Source: Candidatus Gastranaerophilales bacterium
Lineage (GTDB): Bacteria; Cyanobacteriota; Vampirovibrionia; Gastranaerophilales; Gastranaerophilaceae
NCBI GenBank assembly: GCA_944322555.1
Contig: CALUPJ010000001.1
Span: 1 to 36,178 of the forward strand
Length of the DNA stretch: 36,178 nucleotides
Direction: 5' to 3'
A program made the translations under genes and the position numbers. The notes beneath the pieces were generated by a model that searched no databases, was not told the origin of the DNA, and saw nothing but the letters and a program-made list of their open reading frames with translations. Below are positions 1 through 7,598 of the stretch, in pieces; the stretch's first letter is position 1; every line of letters begins with the position of its first letter.

Positions 1-2
1 GA

Positions 3-1592
3 AAAAATGCTGTTGAAACAGGTGAAAGATATGCATTACGTACAAACAGAGGTCAACTTATTGTTACTGATGAAGTAAAAGAAGGCTATGATGAGTTCAT
101 GGAGTATGTTGGTGAAAACAATCCGCAGGCATTTGCTTTGTATATGATGAATTCAAACGGAATCGGCAGTATTTACGAGAAAAATTCTGCAGCTTCAGCA
201 CCAGTTTCCGATGACATATTTAACAAGAGTGAGCAATCACAAATTCAAGTTTCTGAAGATAAACTACAAATTTCCAATCAAATTGCATATAAAGAAATTT
301 TAAATGATATACAAACAAATACTAATTTAGGTAATTACTTAATATACGAACACAATGGAATCGAATATTTAACAGATGTGAAAAATATGCAAACAGCTGA
401 ACTGACCGCTGTTGTAAGTAGTCTAGCAACCAATGGTATGGTTAGCAGTGAGATTAATAATGTTGTTCAAAATATTAAAGTTAATGACTATAAAAAATTA
501 GAAGTATCAACACAATCCGGACAACCAAAATCTAATACAAATTATGATACAGTTGAAAAGTTTGATACTACAGAAGTTATTCCAATTACTAATGGTATTG
601 TTATTGGCAGTGTTTACGACGGAACAGTAGAAGGGGAGTATGATATTACTCAAGCAACAGATCCAACAGAAGGAAACAGTGATGGGGCTGTTAATAAAAC
701 TGAAAATAATAACAAGACCGATTCTACAACGGAGACAATAACTAATGGTTCTACAGAATTCAATGGTCATAAGATTGATACAGGCTGGATTATAAATAAT
801 TCTGTAATGATTGCACAAACAACGCGTCCAATAGCAAATAATAAAGTTAATACAACTGTAGATAGTGATAATACTGCTCCGATTAAGACTTATGTTCCCG
901 ATAATGATTTTATGGAAAGAATTTATGAAGCCGAACAAACTGTTGCCGGCAGACATCAAGATAACGGCAAATTACAATCATTACTTGATAGTATGGCTAA
1001 TCTGTTGGATGGCAGAGATTATAATGATCTTTCAGATGAAGAAAAGAAAAAATATGATGAATTAGAATTTGCATACAAGAATCAATTGTATACTTCTTAT
1101 GCCGAAGAAATTTATACAGAAGCATCCGGTGATGATGATTTTGACTATGCTGAATTCGCATACTATGTAAGCATATTTAATCAAATACAAGCCGCAGGCG
1201 GAAATTGTGTAAGCATTGCAGATTATAACGGTGAAAACGGTGATGCGGCAAGTGACTCTGATTGGTTAACCAATATGGTGGAATGCGGAAAAATTACTCT
1301 TGAAATTATTGATACTGATAAAAATACCGGTTTAGTAAGCTTTGATACAACATCTCCAAGCTCTGATACGTATGTAGATTATACGGAAACAACTGCTATT
1401 GATAAGAAAGCAATGGCAAAAGCTGAAGCAGAGTATGAACACGCACTTAAAGAAATTGATCGTAAAGACAAAAAATATGATATGGATTTATCAAAGCTTG
1501 AGGCAAAACGTGCAGCATTAACTACTGAATATGAATCCGATAAGAAAGTCATAGAAGATAATATCGAACGTACATTTGGTATATTCGGATAA
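3..1592 (+). CDS. Large hypothetical protein with C-terminal coiled coil (5' end cut by window)
   Basis: The reading frame is open from the left edge, so the first ATG at 99 is internal and the true start lies outside the window. About 529 residues are visible. I do not recognise a family. The middle is rich in Asn, Thr, Asp and Ser, as in an extended or surface-exposed region. It is followed by acidic, helical segments. The last 60 or so residues, from about 1400, are Lys/Glu-rich heptad-like helix typical of a coiled coil, ending in ERTFGIFG. No membrane segment is seen in the visible part. A strong terminator follows at 1644, so the transcript ends here. The neighbouring flagellin is convergent and does not share its transcript. 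A cell-surface or flagellum-associated role is possible but not shown. Confidence 0.75.
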   Translation, partial: KNAVETGERYALRTNRGQLIVTDEVKEGYDEFMEYVGENNPQAFALYMMNSNGIGSIYEKNSAASAPVSDDIFNKSEQSQIQVSEDKLQISNQIAYKEILNDIQTNTNLGNYLIYEHNGIEYLTDVKNMQTAELTAVVSSLATNGMVSSEINNVVQNIKVNDYKKLEVSTQSGQPKSNTNYDTVEKFDTTEVIPITNGIVIGSVYDGTVEGEYDITQATDPTEGNSDGAVNKTENNNKTDSTTETITNGSTEFNGHKIDTGWIINNSVMIAQTTRPIANNKVNTTVDSDNTAPIKTYVPDNDFMERIYEAEQTVAGRHQDNGKLQSLLDSMANLLDGRDYNDLSDEEKKKYDELEFAYKNQLYTSYAEEIYTEASGDDDFDYAEFAYYVSIFNQIQAAGGNCVSIADYNGENGDAASDSDWLTNMVECGKITLEIIDTDKNTGLVSFDTTSPSSDTYVDYTETTAIDKKAMAKAEAEYEHALKEIDRKDKKYDMDLSKLEAKRAALTTEYESDKKVIEDNIERTFGIFG

Positions 1593-1643
1593 CAACAGAT
1601 GTAAGACAAATCATTTCCTTTTTAATCCCTTTTCCCTTTTTCC

Positions 1644-1672
1644 GCTTGAGCCGCAAACTCAAGCTTTTTTTT
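1644..1672 (+). terminator. Rho-independent terminator
   Basis: A 7-bp stem GCTTGAG/CTCAAGC (1644-1650 with 1658-1664) and a 7-base loop are followed directly by eight T residues (1665-1672). It lies about 50 bases after the stop codon of the upstream plus-strand gene. Confidence 0.9.
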
Positions 1673-1685
1673 GAGCTGCGCATGT

Positions 1686-1736
1686 GGATAATTGCCCGGC
1701 TTTTGAGTTAAGCCTGCCAGCTTAAAACAATTATCC
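1686..1736. repeat. Spaced inverted repeat with nested hairpin
   Basis: GGATAATTG (1686-1694) is a perfect 9-base reverse complement of CAATTATCC (1728-1736). Inside the 33-base loop a second hairpin can form from GGCTT (1698-1702) and AAGCC (1710-1714). There is no T-run, so this is not a plain terminator. Function unknown. Confidence 0.5.
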
Positions 1737-1800
1737 GAAGCCGCTTCAAAGTTTTGTTCTCTAAAACATCACTTATGAAAGGGGGCGTAAAATACAAGAT

Positions 1801-1850
1801 TACTTAGTTGTGAAATTTTTAAATTTAAACTTCTATTATATAACTAAGTA
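1801..1850. repeat. Spaced inverted repeat
   Basis: TACTTAGTT (1801-1809) and AACTAAGTA (1842-1850) are perfect 9-base inverted copies separated by 32 AT-rich bases. It could be an operator pair, a long stem-loop, or chance in AT-rich DNA. Confidence 0.4.
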
Positions 1851-1896
1851 TGAAAAGAATAACGGAATTCATTTAAATAAACAGTAGCATAAAGAG

Positions 1897-1922
1897 GAAG
1901 CCCCCGCAAATGCGGGGGCTTC
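1897..1922 (-). terminator. Terminator-like perfect hairpin after flagellin
   Basis: A 12-bp GC-rich perfect stem (1897-1908 with 1911-1922) with a minimal AA loop lies 19 bases beyond the flagellin stop codon. On the minus strand the tract after it is only moderately T-rich, but the stem is the strongest in the region and could act in both directions. Confidence 0.8.
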
Positions 1923-1941
1923 AATACACTATTTATATTTA

Positions 1942-3033
1942 TTATATTAAGTTCAGTGCAATACTTGGTGTCTGGTTTGCGGTAGAAAGCAATGTAGCTG
2001 TTGATTGCTGAAGTATCTGATATTTGATATAATTAGAAGATTCTTCTGCAACATCAGCATCTTTTATTGATGAATTTGCTGCTACTATGTTTTCCTTTTG
2101 TACATCTATCGCATCAACAGCTGAATTTACACGGTTCATATATGCACCTATAAGAGTTGTTCTATCCGAGACATTCTCTATTGCGTCATCTATGAACTGT
2201 AAGAATTCACGAGCAGTTGAATCATCCGTATAAACTGCATCACAAATTGCTGTGATACAAGATACACTTTTTACGGCACTGCCATCATTATTTGGATCAT
2301 ATGAATTATCTTGAATAGCTGTATATCCAAGCTCTGAATAATCATATACTGTTCCGTTAGATAATTCAACGCGTTGACCTGTGATACGTGCATATAATGC
2401 AGAGGTTTCATAATCGATAGAACCATCAGCGGCACCCTGACCTCTTTCAAACCAATTATCCTGTGTCCTGTTAGGTTCACTTGTGATAAAGAGTGCAGTA
2501 CATTTGGCAGACGCAAATAATGAACTGTCCAAATTAATAATATTTGCACGTCCTGAATTATTACTTACTTGTAAGTTCACACCTGAACCGCTTAAATAAG
2601 CCGAACTTGTACCATCTAACAATTGTATTCCATTGAAATCAATAACTTCGCAAAGACGGTTGATTTCAAGCATTCTCTGTTGTACTTCGGTTCTTATAGC
2701 ATTCATTGATGATGTACCGTAAGTACCGTTAGCTGCCTGTTCGGTCAAGTCTCTGATACGTTGTAAATAATCTCCAACAATTCCCAATACACCTTCTGCT
2801 GTATCAAGAAGTGTAAGCCCCATGGTTGCGTTTGCTTCAGCTACGTCATAGCCTGAAATTTGCGCTTCCATTAATGTGGATACAGCGGAACCCGCTGCAT
2901 CATCGGCACCGGAGTTAATTCTAAAACCTGTAGAAAGTCTTTCCATTGCCGTGTTCATACCGCTTGTTGCGGCTGACAAGTTTCTTTGCGCGGTTAATGA
3001 CGCAAGGTTTGTGTTGATTGTGATTGAAGCCAT
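1942..3033 (-). CDS. fliC: Flagellin
   Basis: Structural subunit of the flagellar filament, exported by the flagellar type III apparatus. The N-terminal D0/D1 region is typical: MASITINTNLASLTAQRNL at 1-19, then RLSTGFRINSGADDAAG. The C-terminal D1/D0 helix ends with STANQTPSIALNLI. The middle is a short variable region, giving 363 residues. The start at 3033 is preferred over an in-frame ATG at 3072. It begins the conserved flagellin N terminus and has AAGGAGA at normal spacing, whereas the longer start would add 13 non-flagellin residues from the leader. It appears monocistronic, with a roughly 105-base leader that carries candidate CsrA sites and a strong hairpin after the stop. No other flagellar structural genes are in the window. 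Confidence 0.97.
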   Translation of the reverse strand: MASITINTNLASLTAQRNLSAATSGMNTAMERLSTGFRINSGADDAAGSAVSTLMEAQISGYDVAEANATMGLTLLDTAEGVLGIVGDYLQRIRDLTEQAANGTYGTSSMNAIRTEVQQRMLEINRLCEVIDFNGIQLLDGTSSAYLSGSGVNLQVSNNSGRANIINLDSSLFASAKCTALFITSEPNRTQDNWFERGQGAADGSIDYETSALYARITGQRVELSNGTVYDYSELGYTAIQDNSYDPNNDGSAVKSVSCITAICDAVYTDDSTAREFLQFIDDAIENVSDRTTLIGAYMNRVNSAVDAIDVQKENIVAANSSIKDADVAEESSNYIKYQILQQSTATLLSTANQTPSIALNLI

Positions 3034-3154
3034 AGTGTGATCTCCTTTTCTTTTTTCTTCATCCTTGAACATAACATAATACTATATGTTCACTAAGGCT
3101 TGTCCGTACCGGTAAGCCTTTTAGGGGTTTCTATAATTTCACACTATTATATTA
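3034..3154 (-). promoter_or_regulatory. Flagellin promoter -10 and leader with candidate CsrA-binding sites
   Basis: Read on the minus strand, a TATAAT box (3151-3146) would start a leader of about 105 bases. No good -35 and no sigma-28-type GCCGATAA box is seen. The leader has three GGA motifs. One is in the Shine-Dalgarno sequence (3045-3043). One is in UUCAAGGAUGA (GGA at 3064-3062), close to the CsrA consensus RUACARGGAUGU. One is in the loop of a 7-bp hairpin (3120-3114 with 3101-3095; GGA at 3105-3103). Two or more GGA sites, one masking the ribosome binding site, is the architecture of CsrA-repressed flagellin mRNA in Bacillus. CsrA repression here is inferred. Confidence 0.6.
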
Positions 3155-3186
3155 ACGGTCTTTACACCTTTTTAAAATTCTCAAAT

Positions 3187-3206
3187 AGTTAGAAATTTCT
3201 CTAACT
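3187..3206 (-). terminator. Possible weak terminator after lepB
   Basis: AGTTAGA/TCTAACT (3187-3193 with 3200-3206) forms a 7-bp stem with a 6-base loop, 4 bases after the lepB stop codon. On the minus strand the following bases are AT-rich but lack a solid T-run. Confidence 0.4.
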
Positions 3207-3210
3207 TTAG

Positions 3211-3849
3211 TTATAAACCTTTAATATGCGAAAACGGCCAGAATAAGAAAACGGCTCTGCCAATAAACCTCTCTTTTGGTAATGTCCCCCAAAAACGACT
3301 GTCCATAGAGTTTCCACGATTATCTCCCATCATGAAATACTGCCCTTCCGGTACTATCAGAGGCCCGCAAAACATATCTTCACGGCATTTGTGAAAATCG
3401 TATTCGCTCATTATATAATCTTCTTTTAGGGGTTTATCATTAATATATACTTTATAAGCTCCGTTGTCGCTTTGTTTTATTTCAAGTTTTTCTCCTGGGA
3501 GTCCTACAACGCGTTTTATATAGGCAATATCCTTGCAGAAAAATCCTGTTAACCGACTAAATACCGCCCACGGAGTTGTTTTAAGTTTAACAAAAGGCGG
3601 ATAAAAAATCATTATATCACCGCGCTGCGGCGTGTTTTCAAATCTATGCGTTTTCAATAAATTGGGGTATTTTGATAATTTTTCTACAACTATTCTGTCA
3701 CCTTCCACAAGGGTAGGTTTCATTGAACCTGAAGGTATCCATCTTAATTCCGCAATAAAAAATCTTATTAAAATTACAGCCACTACAACAAATACAATCG
3801 TATCTACCGCTTCTTTAAAATTTGCTTTAAGCTTTTCTTTATCAATCAT
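3211..3849 (-). CDS. lepB: Signal peptidase I
   Basis: Membrane-bound serine protease that removes signal peptides from exported preproteins. The 212-residue protein has a single N-terminal membrane segment at about 17-35. It is followed by the box PSGSMKPTL, in which Ser42 before Met is the nucleophile. The catalytic lysine is Lys112 in YIKRVVGLPGE, and the family box GDNRGNSMDSRFWG is present. Length and one-anchor form fit the short bacterial type rather than the long two-helix enterobacterial type. Its ATG overlaps the stop of the upstream prenyl synthase gene by 4 bases (ATGA), indicating translational coupling. It would process the several exported proteins in the window. Confidence 0.96.
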   Translation of the reverse strand: MIDKEKLKANFKEAVDTIVFVVVAVILIRFFIAELRWIPSGSMKPTLVEGDRIVVEKLSKYPNLLKTHRFENTPQRGDIMIFYPPFVKLKTTPWAVFSRLTGFFCKDIAYIKRVVGLPGEKLEIKQSDNGAYKVYINDKPLKEDYIMSEYDFHKCREDMFCGPLIVPEGQYFMMGDNRGNSMDSRFWGTLPKERFIGRAVFLFWPFSHIKGL

Positions 3850-4649
3850 ATCGTTCTTATTAAATCCTCTAATCCGGTTTTGTAGATATTGTCAGGAATT
3901 TCTTCCAGCTCTCTTCTTATTTTTTCAAGATAATTATCTGTTAAAATCATTGTTTTTTCAATACCTAAAATATCTTTTGGAGTATAGATTTTATTTTTTG
4001 CATCTGCCTTAGCAGACTCTGTATCCAAATCGTTTTTCAGCTGGAACAGAATTCCGAAATTAACAGCGGTATTGCAGGCATTATTCAAATCTAAACCGCA
4101 GATTAAAGCGCAGCTCTCGGCCATTGCTCTAAATAGGCTTGCGGTTTTTCCTTCAGCAATTTCAAGATATTCTTCTATTGCAGGTATTTTCCCTCTTAAA
4201 AAATATTGTTTTATTTCCGCTTCGCACATTCTTTGCGTACAATGCCGAAATATTTTTATTATATCCATATTTTCTGTTTTAATAAGCTTTTCTGTTGCAA
4301 GTGCCAACAGTAAATCGCCGGAAAGAACAGAGATTTGCGGAGAGAACTTTTCTCCGAGGGTAATATTTCCGCGCCTTGTTTTTGCTCCGTCTATAACATC
4401 ATCATGCAACAATGATGCATTGTGAATAAGTTCTCCTGCTGTTAATATTTCGATTATATCGGATGTAATATCTTTTCCGAGAGATTTTAAATATAAAATT
4501 ATAAAAAGAGAACGTATTCGCTTTTGCGGGCTGTTTACAAAATTTATTAATTCTTTATAAATTAGTTCTTTTTCTGAAAACAGTAAAGCGTTTAAATTTT
4601 TATCTATGCTTTTTAATTCCGTTTTAATAATATTTTTTAATTTATCCAT
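3846..4649 (-). CDS. Trans-isoprenyl diphosphate synthase (polyprenyl synthetase family)
   Basis: Predicted to extend allylic diphosphates with isopentenyl diphosphate. The first Asp-rich motif is intact: LLHDDVIDGAKTRRG, with Asp83, Asp84 and Asp87. The second, usually DDxxD after FQ, is altered to FQLKNDLDT (206-209: Asn-Asp-Leu-Asp). At 267 residues it is shorter than typical chain-elongating synthases of about 300-350. Chain length cannot be told from sequence; a quinone side chain or a general prenyl precursor are both possible. The start at 4649 is the first in-frame ATG and has no Shine-Dalgarno sequence. It is first in a two-gene operon with lepB. Confidence 0.85.
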   Translation of the reverse strand: MDKLKNIIKTELKSIDKNLNALLFSEKELIYKELINFVNSPQKRIRSLFIILYLKSLGKDITSDIIEILTAGELIHNASLLHDDVIDGAKTRRGNITLGEKFSPQISVLSGDLLLALATEKLIKTENMDIIKIFRHCTQRMCEAEIKQYFLRGKIPAIEEYLEIAEGKTASLFRAMAESCALICGLDLNNACNTAVNFGILFQLKNDLDTESAKADAKNKIYTPKDILGIEKTMILTDNYLEKIRRELEEIPDNIYKTGLEDLIRTI

Positions 4650-4679
4650 ATATAAAATATTATCATAAACGATTTTAGG

Positions 4680-4708
4680 GTTATATTAGTAATATAGAGT
4701 ATTGTCAG
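4680..4708 (-). promoter_or_regulatory. Candidate promoter for prenyl synthase-lepB
   Basis: On the minus strand CTGACA (4708-4703) is 17 bases from TATAAC (4685-4680). Each differs from the sigma-70 consensus at one position. It would give a leader of about 25 bases. A closer TAATAT box 7 bases before the ATG is an alternative. Confidence 0.45.
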
Positions 4709-4768
4709 GCTTTATTTAATATTTCAGAAACTTTAATTTTAAAACTGTTATAAATTTAGTTTTTTTAT

Positions 4769-4774
4769 TATAAT
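4769..4774 (+). promoter_or_regulatory. Candidate -10 box for lpxI-lpxB
   Basis: A perfect TATAAT lies 35 bases before the lpxI start, with the ribosome binding site GGAGG (4792-4796) between. No convincing -35 is visible at 16-18 bases upstream. Confidence 0.5.
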
Positions 4775-4809
4775 ATAGGAAGAAAAGAACTGGAGGCGGA
4801 TTAAGTAAT

Positions 4810-5625
4810 ATGTCAGTAGCACTGGAACAGAAACAGGGTTTAATAGCAGGAGACGGGCTTTTGCCTGTTAAAATGGCGCAGTATGCAAAAGAAAACGGTT
4901 TTGATGTAGTTGCAATTTCTTTGTCGAATGACAATTATTCACAGCTAAAAAAATATTGCTCTAAAGTATATTCATTCTGTCCGGGTGAAGTTCAGAAAAT
5001 AGAAGATACCTTAAAAGAAGAAGATATAAAACAGATTACCTTTCTTGGTAAAGTCAGTAAAACGGTTCTTATAAAACGCCCGAAATTTGATGCAAGAGCT
5101 TTGGATTTTATTAAGAAGGCTATAAGATTAAATGATGATCAGGTAATGCTTATGATAATAGAAGAGCTTGAAAAAATTGGTATTACAATACTTGATCAGA
5201 CTCTGTTTATAAAAAATCTTATGATACCTTCGGGAATATTGGGTAAGGTGCAGCCGACTCAGGAGCAGATAGATGACGTAAATTACGGGTACTGGCTGGC
5301 TAAAGAAACCGGAAAGCTGGATGTCGGACAGTCTGTTGTTATAAAGGATAAAATGATAATGGCTGTTGAAGCTATAGAAGGGACTGATAATTGTATAAAA
5401 CGCGGTTGTAAAATCGCCAAAAAGAATTCAAGGGTTATTAAAGTTGCAAAACCGACTCAGGACAAACGTTTTGATATTCCGGCAATAGGGCTTAAAACAT
5501 TAAAAACTATGAAAAAGTATAAAGCTGATCTTATTGCGGTAGAAGCAGGTGAGACGATTATTGTTGACAGAGAAGATGTTATAAAGTTTGCAAATAAGAA
5601 CAATATTGTTATAATGGCAGTGTAG
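4810..5625 (+). CDS. lpxI: UDP-2,3-diacylglucosamine pyrophosphatase LpxI
   Basis: Hydrolyses UDP-2,3-diacylglucosamine to lipid X and UMP in lipid A synthesis, on the cytoplasmic side. The 271 residues match the LpxI (DUF1009) family throughout: the N-terminal GLIAGDGLLPVKMA Rossmann-like segment, ITFLGKVSKT, and the C-terminal catalytic domain with VVIKDKMIMAVEAIEGTD, GKVQPT and an ending of the type DIPAIGLKTLKTM. This is the LpxH-replacing type. The start has GGAGG 13 bases upstream, a rather long spacing. lpxB follows after a single base, so the two act consecutively in the pathway from one mRNA. lpxA, lpxC, lpxD and lpxK are not in the window. Confidence 0.96.
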   Translation: MSVALEQKQGLIAGDGLLPVKMAQYAKENGFDVVAISLSNDNYSQLKKYCSKVYSFCPGEVQKIEDTLKEEDIKQITFLGKVSKTVLIKRPKFDARALDFIKKAIRLNDDQVMLMIIEELEKIGITILDQTLFIKNLMIPSGILGKVQPTQEQIDDVNYGYWLAKETGKLDVGQSVVIKDKMIMAVEAIEGTDNCIKRGCKIAKKNSRVIKVAKPTQDKRFDIPAIGLKTLKTMKKYKADLIAVEAGETIIVDREDVIKFANKNNIVIMAV

Positions 5626-5626
5626 T

Positions 5627-6751
5627 ATGAGTAAGATTTTTATTATTACGGGAGAGTATTCGGGAGATATCCACGGCGGGAAAGTATTGGAGTTTTTAAA
5701 GGCTGAAATACCCGGGCTGGAAGCTGAAGCGATAGGCGGAGAAAATCTTCGTAATGCGGGAGCAAGAATTTTTTGCGACCATTCACATATGTCAGGTTTC
5801 GGTTTTAATATAAAAATGGCATTAGAGCATTTAAAGCTTGAAAAGAGAGTGTGTGATTATTTACTGAACGAGTACAAGCCGGATTTGGTATTACTTATTG
5901 ATTACGGTACGTTTAATCTGCGAGTAGCCAAAAGGATTAAGGGGCATGGTATAAAAGTCTTTCATTATATACCGCCGCAGGTATGGGCAAGTCGTAAATG
6001 GCGTATAAAGAATATAAAAAAGTATGTTGATAAGGTTTTATGTATATTCCCGTTTGAGATTGATATGTATAAAAAATATGGCATTGATGTTCATTATTGC
6101 GGGCATCCTCTGGTAAAACAACTTCCTCCGCCTGCTAATAAAGAAGAGTTTTTCAAAAAGTACGGACTTGATGTTAAGAAGCCTCTTGTATCCGTTTTTC
6201 CGGGTTCACGCCCTATTGAACTTTATTTTTTGGCAAAGACTTTTATTAAATCAGCAAAGTGTCTGAAAAATAAACATCCGGAAATTCAATTTTGTATTTC
6301 ACATGCTCCTAATCTTAGTGATGACGTATTTGATAAGTACATTAAAGATACGGATTTTAAGGTTATAAAAGGAGAAAATCAAGCTTTACTAAGTGTTTCA
6401 GATTCTCTGATTTTGGCATCTGGTACCGTTGCGCTGGAAGCTGCTTTATACAAAGTTCCTATGGTAATAGGTTACAAAGGCCCATGGATTTTGTATCTTA
6501 TATATTTGTTCGTAAGATGTATTAATAAAGTTTCGCTTCCTAATATAATAACGGGTGAGAATATTGTACCGGAATTAGTGCAGGGTAAATTTACGGTTGA
6601 GAATATCTGCTATGAAACAGAGAAATTGTTATATGATAAAAAACACCGTAATGAGACTATTGAGAAACTGGCTCATGTCAGAGAAAAACTTTCTGATAAA
6701 TATTCGGCAAAAGAAATTGCACTTTGTATAAAAGATGAGTTAACAAATTGA
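5627..6751 (+). CDS. lpxB: Lipid-A-disaccharide synthase
   Basis: GT19 glycosyltransferase that condenses lipid X with UDP-2,3-diacylglucosamine to give the lipid A disaccharide at the inner membrane. The 374-residue length is normal. The N-terminal GEYSGDIHGG corresponds to the family GExSGDxHG box. VFHYIPPQVWASR, YCGHPLV, VSVFPGSRPIEL and LILASGTVALEAAL are all typical LpxB blocks. It starts 1 base after the lpxI stop without its own ribosome binding site, which suggests coupling. The operon ends at the palindromic terminator at 6761. With lpxI it implies an LPS-bearing outer membrane. Confidence 0.97.
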   Translation: MSKIFIITGEYSGDIHGGKVLEFLKAEIPGLEAEAIGGENLRNAGARIFCDHSHMSGFGFNIKMALEHLKLEKRVCDYLLNEYKPDLVLLIDYGTFNLRVAKRIKGHGIKVFHYIPPQVWASRKWRIKNIKKYVDKVLCIFPFEIDMYKKYGIDVHYCGHPLVKQLPPPANKEEFFKKYGLDVKKPLVSVFPGSRPIELYFLAKTFIKSAKCLKNKHPEIQFCISHAPNLSDDVFDKYIKDTDFKVIKGENQALLSVSDSLILASGTVALEAALYKVPMVIGYKGPWILYLIYLFVRCINKVSLPNIITGENIVPELVQGKFTVENICYETEKLLYDKKHRNETIEKLAHVREKLSDKYSAKEIALCIKDELTN

Positions 6752-6760
6752 TAAAGAAGA

Positions 6761-6787
6761 AGCCGATTTTTAAAAATCGGCTTTTAA
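6761..6787 (+). terminator. Terminator after lpxI-lpxB
   Basis: A perfect 22-base palindrome (6761-6782) forms an AGCCGAT-based stem and is followed by TTTAAATTT. It can work in both directions and may also serve the convergent HTH gene that ends at 6864. Confidence 0.8.
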
Positions 6788-6863
6788 ATTTCTACAACCT
6801 AACCTTATTAACCTTTATATATAAATAAAGTATTTCTTTTCTAAAAATTTGCCTTATTATCCG

Positions 6864-7430
6864 TTATTTGTTAAGATTTGTTTCTAAATATTTTCGGGCA
6901 CATTCAAACATGGATGTTATAAGCCCGGAATTAGCGTAAATATTCATCCCTGCGGATTCCATAACCTGTTTTACTCTGTTTTCCCACATAGAATATATTT
7001 CTTCTTCCGGCATGTTCAGGGTTTTGCCGATAAGCTTCAATTCTTTATAGTCAATAGGGACAGGCAGGGCTCCGCGTAAAATATCGACTATATCTATTCT
7101 TTTTTTTCTGGGGAAAGATTTTAAGAATGAAACTACAGATAATTTATTATCTTTAATATATTCTTTTACTGTTTCCACGGACTCATCTATCAGGATTGGT
7201 TCCTGCGGTATTCTGTACTCTGCAAATTCTTCGGGGGCGATGTCCATAACTGTTGCAATTCTTTCGATAGTTGTGCCTCTGGTGGAAAAAGGAACAGTTT
7301 CATCTATGAGGTTATATACATATGATAGAGTAACTCCTATCATTTCTGCGAAATCCCGTTTGTGAAGAGAATTTTTTTTCAAAAACTTAGCAACTTTTTC
7401 GGAACTTTTTTCGGGGATTATTTGTTTCAT
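6864..7430 (-). CDS. XRE-like helix-turn-helix DNA-binding protein
   Basis: Likely transcription regulator of 188 residues. The start at 7430 is chosen because it has AGAGG about 8 bases upstream and a charged soluble N terminus; the longer frame to 7583 would add an unrelated hydrophobic stretch read from intergenic DNA. Residues 12-67 (VAKFLKKNSLHKRDFAEMIG, then TLSYVYNLI) form a Cro/C1-type HTH. A second helical unit at about 80-140 repeats the same spacing and may be a degenerate second HTH. There is no sensor or ligand domain that I recognise. It is divergent from the helicase-recF operon with a 168-base shared region, so that operon or its own gene is a reasonable target (inference). 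Confidence 0.75.
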   Translation of the reverse strand: MKQIIPEKSSEKVAKFLKKNSLHKRDFAEMIGVTLSYVYNLIDETVPFSTRGTTIERIATVMDIAPEEFAEYRIPQEPILIDESVETVKEYIKDNKLSVVSFLKSFPRKKRIDIVDILRGALPVPIDYKELKLIGKTLNMPEEEIYSMWENRVKQVMESAGMNIYANSGLITSMFECARKYLETNLNK

Positions 7431-7598
7431 AATTATTACCTCTCTGATTTTGTTAACTATAAGATAATGTATTGTAAAAATTTTCATAACCCTACAATTG
7501 ATAGCCGACAAGCTGATTTCTATACAACGTAAAATTATAAGAAAACTAGCAAATATTATTTTGACAGGTTTTAATAAAGACAATAAAGGAGTTGTAAA

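Larger units (their letters stand above)
1593..1941. other. 349-base gene-free gap between convergent genes
   Basis: No credible coding region is seen. The gap holds a terminator for the plus-strand gene (1644-1672), a terminator-like perfect hairpin beside the flagellin stop (1897-1922), and between them two spaced inverted repeats (1686-1736 and 1801-1850). The repeats are unexplained by terminator function alone and may mark a structured RNA or a remnant of an inserted element. Confidence 0.6.

Noticed and set aside
507-959. 150-codon minus-strand open frame opposite the first gene
   Set aside because: It is antisense to a long open frame, Cys/Ile-rich with low-complexity composition typical of reverse translation of Asn/Asp/Thr codons.
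1751-1767. GTTTT...AAAAC hairpin resembling a CRISPR repeat end
   Set aside because: It occurs once only, with no spaced copies and no cas genes in the window.
1775-1807. Ten-codon reading frame starting ATGAAAGGGGGC
   Set aside because: Too short, no ribosome binding site, and its end overlaps an inverted repeat. There is no evidence of translation.
3121-3175. Sigma-28 flagellar promoter for flagellin
   Set aside because: A TAAAG-like element is present, but no GCCGATAA-type box follows at the right spacing. Only a sigma-70-like TATAAT can be supported.
3632-4425. Long plus-strand open frames opposite lepB and the prenyl synthase
   Set aside because: They are antisense shadows of two clear conserved genes and have no recognisable domains.
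7561-7566. Perfect TTGACA before the helicase gene
   Set aside because: No -10-like hexamer lies 15-19 bases downstream; at 17 bases the sequence is TAAAGG, which is part of the ribosome binding site. A promoter is not supported from this box alone.
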